This document shows positions 1 through 5,092 of a stretch of DNA of 10,425 bases, piece by piece; position 1 is the stretch's first letter; each line of letters starts with the position of its first letter. The notes beneath the pieces are model-generated. The model did not search any database. It was not told the DNA's origin and saw only the letters and a list, made by a program, of their open reading frames with translations. Made by a program: the position numbers and the translations under genes. This stretch comes from JBBDWJ01 sp040902925. Its GTDB lineage: Bacteria > Acidobacteriota > Terriglobia > Bryobacterales > UBA6623. The stretch lies in assembly GCA_040902925.1 (NCBI GenBank), contig JBBDWJ010000371.1, positions 1-10,425 on the forward strand. The letters run 5' to 3'.

Positions 1-51
1 CAGCCGAGCACGCAGAGGGCTTGGCATGCTGATTCTGTGCATAAGTCAGGT

Positions 52-81
52 GATACACCGTGCAGGGATACACCGTGCAGG
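52..81. repeat. 15-bp perfect tandem duplication upstream of the lipoprotein gene
   Basis: The unit GATACACCGTGCAGG occurs twice head to tail, at 52-66 and 67-81, with no mismatch. The second copy runs into the ribosome binding site AGGAGG (79-84), so the duplication lies in the immediate leader of the lipoprotein gene. The unit length is a multiple of three, so the upstream reading frame stays open through it. It looks like a recent slippage duplication; a regulatory role is not shown. Confidence 0.85.
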
Positions 82-90
82 AGGAATCGA

Positions 91-591
91 ATGAATCGTC
101 GGCTGATGGTCGGAGCGTTGGGATTGATGACGAGTGGCGCGTTTCTGACGAGTTGTGAGTCTGGAAACACGGCGCCGGCGGCCGCGGGCGACGAACAAGC
201 GGTCCGGGACGCCACGGCGAAGTTCTACAGCGCGCTGCAGGTGATGTTCACCGGCGATGCCAGTCCGATGAAGGACGTCTGGTCGCACGCGGACGACGTG
301 ACTTTCATGGGCCCTGCCGGCGAGATCAAGCGGGGCTGGCCAGCGGTGCTCGCCGACTGGGAAAGGCAAGCGGCGTTGAAGCTTGGTGGTGACGTGCAGC
401 CCGTGGACGTGCAGGTCATGATGGGCCAGGATCTCGCCATGACCAGCGGCTGGGAGAGAGGCCAGAACGTCGGCGCGGACGGCAAGGAAGAGGTCGTCTC
501 CATTCGCGCGACCAACGTGTTCCGCAACGAAGGCGGCGCGTGGAAGATGATCAGTCATCACACCGACCTGCTGCCGTTTCTGGCGAAGTAA
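91..591 (+). CDS. SnoaL/NTF2-fold (DUF4440-like) putative lipoprotein
   Basis: This encodes a 166-residue exported protein. The N-terminus (MNRR, then a short hydrophobic run) ends in a lipobox-like LTSC with the lipidation Cys at residue 22, so membrane anchoring by lipid is likely. Residues about 35-163 resemble the SnoaL/DUF4440 branch of the NTF2-like fold: an N-terminal helix (AVRDATAKFYSAL), a WSHADDVTFMGPAGEIKRGW segment, and the C-terminal strand pattern WKMISHHTD. Members of this fold bind small ligands or act as small enzymes; the substrate here cannot be told. The start at 91 is chosen because AGGAGG (79-84) sits six bases upstream and the signal peptide begins there. An in-frame ATG at 37 would add 18 residues encoded mostly by the 15-bp duplication and would spoil the signal peptide. 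The next gene starts 53 bases downstream on the same strand, but the two are not obviously linked in function. Confidence 0.8.
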   Translation: MNRRLMVGALGLMTSGAFLTSCESGNTAPAAAGDEQAVRDATAKFYSALQVMFTGDASPMKDVWSHADDVTFMGPAGEIKRGWPAVLADWERQAALKLGGDVQPVDVQVMMGQDLAMTSGWERGQNVGADGKEEVVSIRATNVFRNEGGAWKMISHHTDLLPFLAK

Positions 592-644
592 GTGCCGCTG
601 GGGCGCGGATATCACAGCCGGGCGACTACCACTGAGGAGTTTGG

Positions 645-953
645 ATGGGCTGGAAACGCAAGGCCATGCCGCCGATCCCTCCCGGGGAAACGCTGCGGGA
701 GGACTTTCTCAAGCCGCTTGGCCTGACGGCGCACCGCCTGTCGATCGAGTTGCAGGTGCCGGCGACGCGCGTGAATGATATCGTTCGCGGCAAGCGGGCG
801 ATCAGCGCCGACACGGCGCTGCGCCTCGCCCGCTACTTTGGGACCACTCCGCAGTTTTGGATGAACCTTCAGGCGAACTACGAACTGGAAGTGGCCGAGG
901 ACGCGCTGGGAACCGAGATCGCCGAGCGAGTCCGGCCGCACCGCGCGGCGTGA
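645..953 (+). CDS. higA: HigA-family XRE-type HTH antitoxin/regulator, apparently solitary
   Basis: This 102-residue protein matches the HigA antitoxin family closely. It has the PPGETLREDFLKPLGLT opening (residues 12-28), a helix-turn-helix at about 27-66 with the recognition-helix signature RVNDIVRGKR (42-51) followed by AISADTALRLARYF, and the family FWMNLQ motif (71-76). HigA proteins bind operator DNA and, when paired, neutralise a RelE-like HigB mRNA interferase. In standard higBA operons the toxin lies just upstream. Here the upstream gene is a SnoaL-like lipoprotein and the gap is only 53 bases, so no HigB is present, and none follows either. GAGGAG at 634-639, five bases before the ATG, supports this start. 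It is either an orphan antitoxin or a free-standing transcription factor. Confidence 0.88.
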   Translation: MGWKRKAMPPIPPGETLREDFLKPLGLTAHRLSIELQVPATRVNDIVRGKRAISADTALRLARYFGTTPQFWMNLQANYELEVAEDALGTEIAERVRPHRAA

Positions 954-971
954 TGGCGAGTGGTCGCGATG

Positions 972-1020
972 ACCACCCTGTGAGTTCCCCCGTTACCCTC
1001 CGTCGGGTGGTTTCTTGTCC
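972..1020 (+). terminator. Possible Rho-independent terminator after the HigA-like gene
   Basis: ACCACCC (972-978) and GGGTGGT (1005-1011) are perfect inverted 7-mers. A tighter ACCC/GGGT pair lies inside the same stretch, and the pyrimidine-rich TTCTTGTCC follows. It lies between two convergent genes, where a terminator is expected. The 26-base loop of the longer stem and the interrupted T-run make this only a fair candidate. Confidence 0.3.
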
Positions 1021-1040
1021 TTCTCGACCTCAGACCCGGG

Positions 1041-1541
1041 CTACATCTGCGTGTCGGCGCTGGGGCCGTAAATGCCGGGAACCTTGCCGCCCATTGGTCG
1101 CAAATAGGTGCTGAGCTGCCCGCGATGGTGAACCGAATGCTTCACGGTCATGGAGAGAAATTGGATGGCCGGCATTTGCATGACCCCCAGCAGGTCGAGC
1201 TGCCGCACGAGATCATCGCCCGAAAGGGCCCTGACGCGCTCGATCGCGGGCGGCACTCTTTCGCCGTAACGCGCGATGGCATCCTGCGGCGTCATAATCC
1301 CGCAGGCGTCGGAGTCGTCGGGCGGCGGCACGAAGCTGCCATCGGCGATGGAAGTCAGCAGCCATTCGTCCTCGAGCGTGATGTGGCGCAGCAACCCGAG
1401 CGCGGTTTTGGCGCTGGCGTCGGGTTTATAGTCGAGCCGGCCCTCCGGCACGGCGCCGAACAATCGAGTGGTCGTGGATGCCTCGCTTGCCATTTCCTCG
1501 AGCAGGAAATGCGCGATGGATTTCGCTTCCGCGGCGTTCAT
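1041..1541 (-). CDS. DinB-fold (DinB/DUF664-like) putative metal-binding protein
   Basis: This 166-residue protein has the expected length and pattern of the DinB four-helix-bundle superfamily. The likely metal triad is visible: His53 in LRHITLEDEWLL and the HxxxH pair His135/His139 in KHSVHHRGQLSTYLR, the hallmark C-terminal helix. Other family-typical segments are the N-terminal helix and PEGRLDYKPDASAKTALGLLRH. Family members include damage-induced proteins of unknown activity and thiol-dependent transferases using bacillithiol or mycothiol; the reaction here is unknown. The start at 1541 is chosen because its complement shows AGGAG five bases before the ATG (1547-1551 on the plus strand). 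A longer frame to 1601 would add 20 residues without a visible Shine-Dalgarno. It is transcribed against the HigA-like gene and divergently from the PadR/permease unit. Confidence 0.82.
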   Translation of the reverse strand: MNAAEAKSIAHFLLEEMASEASTTTRLFGAVPEGRLDYKPDASAKTALGLLRHITLEDEWLLTSIADGSFVPPPDDSDACGIMTPQDAIARYGERVPPAIERVRALSGDDLVRQLDLLGVMQMPAIQFLSMTVKHSVHHRGQLSTYLRPMGGKVPGIYGPSADTQM

Positions 1542-1685
1542 GTTTTCTCCTGTTTCCAGCGGGAGTAGGCCGGATCGCTCGATCCGAGGGATCGCCGGCA
1601 CTCGGGAAAGATCATACCATCCTGATCCTCACGGCGACATCGGCCCCATCCGCACCGCGTCGAAATTCTCACGGTGAGCCAATCC

Positions 1686-1714
1686 TTGCATCGAGCCCGG
1701 GAATGCGCTATCCT
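1686..1714 (+). promoter_or_regulatory. Candidate sigma70-type promoter of the PadR/permease unit
   Basis: TTGCAT (1686-1691) and TATCCT (1709-1714) are separated by 17 bases, the ideal spacing for a housekeeping promoter, and lie just before the PadR start. This would give a very short leader. PadR regulators commonly repress their own operon, so an operator could overlap this site, but no clear dyad was found here. Confidence 0.35.
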
Positions 1715-1728
1715 CCCCTAAACGATTT

Positions 1729-2070
1729 ATGGGTCAACGATCCGGACTCCGCGGCGACCTGATGCAGGGCACGCTCGACATGCTCATCTTGAAGGCGCTG
1801 GGCCGCACGAGCATGCACGGCTACGCCATCACTGAATTCATTCAGCGAACTTCGGATGATGTGCTGAAGGTCGAAGAGGGCGCCCTGTATCCGGCGTTGC
1901 ATCGGCTCGAGCTGCGCGGTCTGCTCAAATCCGAGTGGGGGCTTTCGGCGAACAATCGCCGCGCCAAGTTTTACCGGCTCACTGCCGCCGGGCGAAAGCA
2001 TCTGGCCGAGGAAACCGCAAGCTGGAACCGGCTGGCGGGCGCGGTTTCGCGCGTTATCCAGACGGCCTGA
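1729..2070 (+). CDS. PadR-family transcriptional regulator
   Basis: This is a 113-residue single-domain PadR repressor. The family signature is strong: LMQGTLDMLILKALG (residues 11-25), the SMHGYAITEFIQ helix, the winged-helix core VEEGALYPALHRLELRGLL, and the NNRRAKFYRLTAAGRKHL wing. A C-terminal helix (EETASWNRLAGAVSRVI) is expected to dimerise the protein. PadR proteins are ligand-responsive repressors, often of efflux or stress genes. Acidobacterial ADOP permease genes typically carry a PadR gene directly upstream, as here, with the permease beginning 45 bases after this stop. No good Shine-Dalgarno precedes the ATG at 1729. An alternative ATG at 1762 also lacks one and would trim the conserved N-terminal helix, so 1729 is kept. 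The inducer is unknown. Confidence 0.92.
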   Translation: MGQRSGLRGDLMQGTLDMLILKALGRTSMHGYAITEFIQRTSDDVLKVEEGALYPALHRLELRGLLKSEWGLSANNRRAKFYRLTAAGRKHLAEETASWNRLAGAVSRVIQTA

Positions 2071-2115
2071 AGCCTCCGCCCGCAACTCATGCGGCTGGGC
2101 CGCCAGGTTAGCGTT

Positions 2116-4812
2116 ATGCGTTTCGAATGGTTATCCGATCTCCTCCTCCGCTGCCGGGCGCTTCTCCATCGCAGACGCCTGAACCGCGACCTCGAAGAGG
2201 AGATGCGGTTTCATCTCGATCAACGCGCCGACAGTTACAGACAACAGGGCATGGGCTCCGGCGACGCGGCTCAATTCTCGCGCCGGCAGTTCGGCAATCC
2301 GACAGCTTGGAAGGAGGCATGCCGCGATATGTGGACCTTCCGATGGATGGAAATTTTGTCGCAGGATTTCCGATACGCCGCGCGAACGCTGCGCCGGAGC
2401 TCCGGTTTTGCTGTCCTCGTGACGCTGACGCTGGCCCTGGGCATCGGCGCGAACACGGCGATCTTTAGCGTCTTCGATGCCGTCGTCCTGCAGCCGCTAC
2501 GTTATCCGGAGCCATCGCGGCTGGTGCTGCTTTTGGGGAACGTGCAACGCGAAGGCGGAGTCCAGCAGCGGCGCGGTGCATCGCGCCCCGACTATGCGGA
2601 TTGGCGAGTGCAAAGCCGCTCGTTCGATGCCATGGCCATGTACGAAGGCGACCCCTTTATCCTTCACGCCGTGGATGGATCGGAGCAGCTCCGCGGCGAA
2701 TTCGTGGCGCAGCCCTACTTCGAGCTGCTCGGCGTGCGGCCCATTCTCGGGCGGACGTTCCGTCTCGAAGAAGACGAGGTGCCGCAGCGCGACGCGGTGG
2801 TCGTTCTCAGCGGCGGATTGTGGCAGCGCCGTTTCGGCAGCGACCCGGGAATCGTCGGGCAGGCTATCCGTCTCAATGACCGCAGCTATTCCGTGATTGG
2901 TGTTCTGCCCGAGTCGTTCCGGGGAATCCACTACGACGCGGAGCTTTGGGTTCCCTTCCACATGGAAGCCACCACCGAGCGATTTCAGGCTCGCGGTAGC
3001 CGTGGCCCTTTGGTTCTGGCGAGGCTGAAGGCCGATGTTTCGATGGCGCAGGCGCAGGCGGAAATGGATGCCATCTCCAAGCGCCTGGAGCAGGCTTATC
3101 CCGATACCAACGCGGGCCGCGGCGTTGAGCTGAGCCCGCTCGACCAGGAACTATTCGGGGACATCCGCGGCCCGCTCGCCGTTCTGCTGGCGGCGGTTGG
3201 GTTGGTGCTGTTGATCGCCTGCACCAACGTCGCCAATTTGCTGCTCGTTCGCTCCGAAGCCCGGCAGCGGGAAATGGCGGTGCGCGCTGCGCTGGGCGCG
3301 GGACGCGCGAGAGTGTTTGCGCAGCTCGCTACGGAAAGCTGCCTGCTGGCATTTGTGGGCGCGGCCGGCGGCCTGCTGTTGGCGCATTGGGGAGTCCGCG
3401 CGCTGCTGGCCGCGAGCCCGATCACGTTTCCGAGCTACGTGGACCCATCGATCGACCTTCGCGTGATGCTGTTCGCGCTGGCCATTACTTGTGGCGTCGG
3501 CATTCTGCTGGGTCTGGCGCCCGCTGTCCACTTGCGCTCGGTGCAGTTGCACGATGTGTTCAAGCAGTCTTCGCACCAATCGAGCGCTGGACGTCAAGGG
3601 CGAGGGTTTCGCAACGTTCTGGTGATTGCGGAAGTCGCTTTGGCGATGCTGCTGCTGGTGGGCGCTGGTCTGCTGTTGCGCAGCTTGCAGCAAGTGATTG
3701 CGATCCGGCTGGGATACGATCCGTCGCAATTGTTGACGATGCGGGTGAGCCTGCCGCAGTTGGCGCCGGCGGCAGCATCCGAAAGCGGTCCGCTCACGCA
3801 ACCGGACGCACGAGCAGTTATATCCGCCCGCGAGTTGCTCGCGACGGTTGCGGGTATTCCAGGCGTTGAGTCCGCCGCGCTCGGGTCCGACGTGCCACTG
3901 ACCTCTTCGTCGGCGAGTGGCTATACGGCCGAAGGGCAGCCGCCGATGACAGCGGAGAACATGCCGCGCGTCTACAACCATTACGTGACTCCGGATTTCT
4001 TCCGTACCCTGCGCATTCCTTTTGTCGCCGGCAGGGCGTTCACGGGCGTGGAGTTGCAGGGGAACTCCCATGTCGCGGTTGTTAGCGAAAACGTCGTGAA
4101 GCGCTTCTGGCCCGGGCAAGACCCGATCGGCAAGCGGATCAAGCGCGGCAGAGAGGGATCGGATGATCCATGGCTCACGATCGTCGGAGTCGTCAACGAG
4201 ATGAAGTATCGCGACCTGCCGGAGAACCCCACCGACGATCCCGATCTGTTCCTGCCGTTCTCGGAACGCCAGCAGACCTTCTCGTTGCTGGTAAGGAGTT
4301 CGGGCGACCCTGCTTTGTTGGCCGGCTCTGTTCGTAACGCGCTGCGTGAAGCCGACGCCGGCATCGTGACATACGAAATCAACACCATGAGCGGATTGGT
4401 GGCTCGCGAAACGTCGCAGCGCCGTTTTACGAGTTGGCTGATGGGGATCTTCGCCGCTTCGGCGCTGCTGCTGGCGATGATCGGTATCTACGGAGTCATG
4501 GCGTATACCGTCACGCAGCGCACCCAGGAGATCGGCATCCGCATGGCGCTCGGCGCGGCGCGCTGGGATGTCCTGCGGCTGATCAGCGGCGCTGGACTGG
4601 GGCTGGTCGCATGCGGCCTCGTGGTGGGATTGACGGCGGCGATGGCGCTGACGCGATGGATCGATAGCCTGCTGTACGGAATCCAGCCAAGCGATCCTCT
4701 GACGTTCAGCGCCGCGGCGCTTGTGCTGCTGGCCGTCGCTCTTTTCGCGTCGCTGGCGCCGGCGCTGCGTGCCACGCGGATCGCGCCCGCCAGGGCGCTA
4801 CGGGACGAGTAG
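2116..4812 (+). CDS. ADOP-family (MacB/FtsX-like duplicated orphan) ABC permease
   Basis: This is an 898-residue integral membrane permease. It opens with the ADOP prefix (basic helix, then LNRDLEEEMRFHLDQRADSY), which is typical of acidobacterial duplicated orphan permeases. TM1 (about 98-125, FAVLVTLTLALGIGANTAIF) leads into a periplasmic MacB core domain (about 126-345). An FtsX block follows (about 352-480; LLAAVGLVLLIACTNVANLLL, then AVRAALGAGRARV). A second TM and core domain (about 500-740) and a second FtsX block (about 775-890) complete the duplication; the latter includes RTQEIGIRMALGAARWDVL and ends ATRIAPARALRDE. MacB-type permeases drive efflux or lipoprotein movement by mechanotransmission, powered by a separate ATPase, and none is encoded nearby, as is usual for ADOPs. 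The start at 2116 fits the family's N-terminus and has a weak AGG eight bases upstream; an in-frame ATG at 2089 is the alternative. It is very probably co-transcribed with the PadR gene. Confidence 0.93.
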   Translation: MRFEWLSDLLLRCRALLHRRRLNRDLEEEMRFHLDQRADSYRQQGMGSGDAAQFSRRQFGNPTAWKEACRDMWTFRWMEILSQDFRYAARTLRRSSGFAVLVTLTLALGIGANTAIFSVFDAVVLQPLRYPEPSRLVLLLGNVQREGGVQQRRGASRPDYADWRVQSRSFDAMAMYEGDPFILHAVDGSEQLRGEFVAQPYFELLGVRPILGRTFRLEEDEVPQRDAVVVLSGGLWQRRFGSDPGIVGQAIRLNDRSYSVIGVLPESFRGIHYDAELWVPFHMEATTERFQARGSRGPLVLARLKADVSMAQAQAEMDAISKRLEQAYPDTNAGRGVELSPLDQELFGDIRGPLAVLLAAVGLVLLIACTNVANLLLVRSEARQREMAVRAALGAGRARVFAQLATESCLLAFVGAAGGLLLAHWGVRALLAASPITFPSYVDPSIDLRVMLFALAITCGVGILLGLAPAVHLRSVQLHDVFKQSSHQSSAGRQGRGFRNVLVIAEVALAMLLLVGAGLLLRSLQQVIAIRLGYDPSQLLTMRVSLPQLAPAAASESGPLTQPDARAVISARELLATVAGIPGVESAALGSDVPLTSSSASGYTAEGQPPMTAENMPRVYNHYVTPDFFRTLRIPFVAGRAFTGVELQGNSHVAVVSENVVKRFWPGQDPIGKRIKRGREGSDDPWLTIVGVVNEMKYRDLPENPTDDPDLFLPFSERQQTFSLLVRSSGDPALLAGSVRNALREADAGIVTYEINTMSGLVARETSQRRFTSWLMGIFAASALLLAMIGIYGVMAYTVTQRTQEIGIRMALGAARWDVLRLISGAGLGLVACGLVVGLTAAMALTRWIDSLLYGIQPSDPLTFSAAALVLLAVALFASLAPALRATRIAPARALRDE

Positions 4813-4845
4813 AGAATGGCGGGGCCAGGGTGGCCAGGACCAAGC

Positions 4846-4923
4846 CTACGGATCGAGCGCAAAAGCAAACAGCGAGCTGCCCATCGAGATCGCGATGTAC
4901 TGCTTGCCCTCGCTCAGGCGACG
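4846..4923 (-). pseudogene. C-terminal remnant of a PQQ-type quinoprotein dehydrogenase
   Basis: Read on the minus strand, this frame ends with EGKQYIAISMGSSLFAFALD, a Pro and then TAG. It closely resembles the extreme C-terminus of PQQ-dependent alcohol/glucose dehydrogenase-like beta-propellers (GKQYIAV...G..L.AFAL). Nothing upstream in the frame continues the family, so only about 25 codons survive. The short length means the match rests on this one motif. If it is correct, a whole gene once lay here in the opposite orientation. Confidence 0.45.
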
Positions 4924-4986
4924 ACTTTTGACGGGTGCAGCCGGCACACTCGGGTGATCTGATATCCTGGGTGGCTCATTCATTCC

Positions 4987-5058
4987 GTGGGCCGACTTGC
5001 CCGCGTGGTCGCGGTGGGCGTCCCGCACCACATTACTCAACGCGGCAACAATCGCCAG
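4987..5058 (+). pseudogene. N-terminal remnant of a REP-associated (Y1/IS200-like) transposase
   Basis: From the GTG at 4987, the first 24 codons read MGRLARVVAVGVPHHITQRG followed by NNRQ. This is the characteristic N-terminus of REP-associated tyrosine transposases (RAYT, Y1_Tnp family), including the strand that ends in H-[IV]-T-x-RGN. After Gln24 the frame becomes unrelated, Pro/Arg-rich sequence that overlaps the TIR gene in another frame. The HUH motif and catalytic Tyr are absent, so it cannot be active. It ends 34 bases before the TIR-WD40 start. The transposase's own upstream region may therefore now serve that gene (inference). Confidence 0.7.
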
Positions 5059-5092
5059 GGAACGCTTCTTGAGCACAAGGCATACGGAGGCG

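Noticed and set aside
21..46. Promoter before the lipoprotein gene (TTGGCA with ATAAGT)
   Set aside because: The spacing between the two hexamers is 14 bases, too short, and the -10 is poor; an extended -10 reading is possible but weak.
1125..1568. Long forward frame opposite the DinB-like gene
   Set aside because: It lies wholly antisense to a gene with clear DinB-fold motifs, shows no family features and looks like a high-GC shadow frame.
3151..4119. 322-codon minus-strand frame inside the permease gene
   Set aside because: The product is Gln/Arg/His-rich low-complexity sequence typical of the reverse complement of a membrane protein gene; the forward permease is unambiguous.
4928..4968. 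Promoter TTGACG ... TATCCT before the transposase remnant
   Set aside because: The hexamers are 29 bases apart, too far for a sigma70 promoter. TATCCT alone could be a -10 but has no supporting -35.
4997..5092. Upstream extension of the TIR-WD40 frame to an ATG at 4997
   Set aside because: This stretch is the transposase remnant in another frame. The 32 extra residues have no TIR similarity, and the TIR domain starts shortly after the ATG at 5093.
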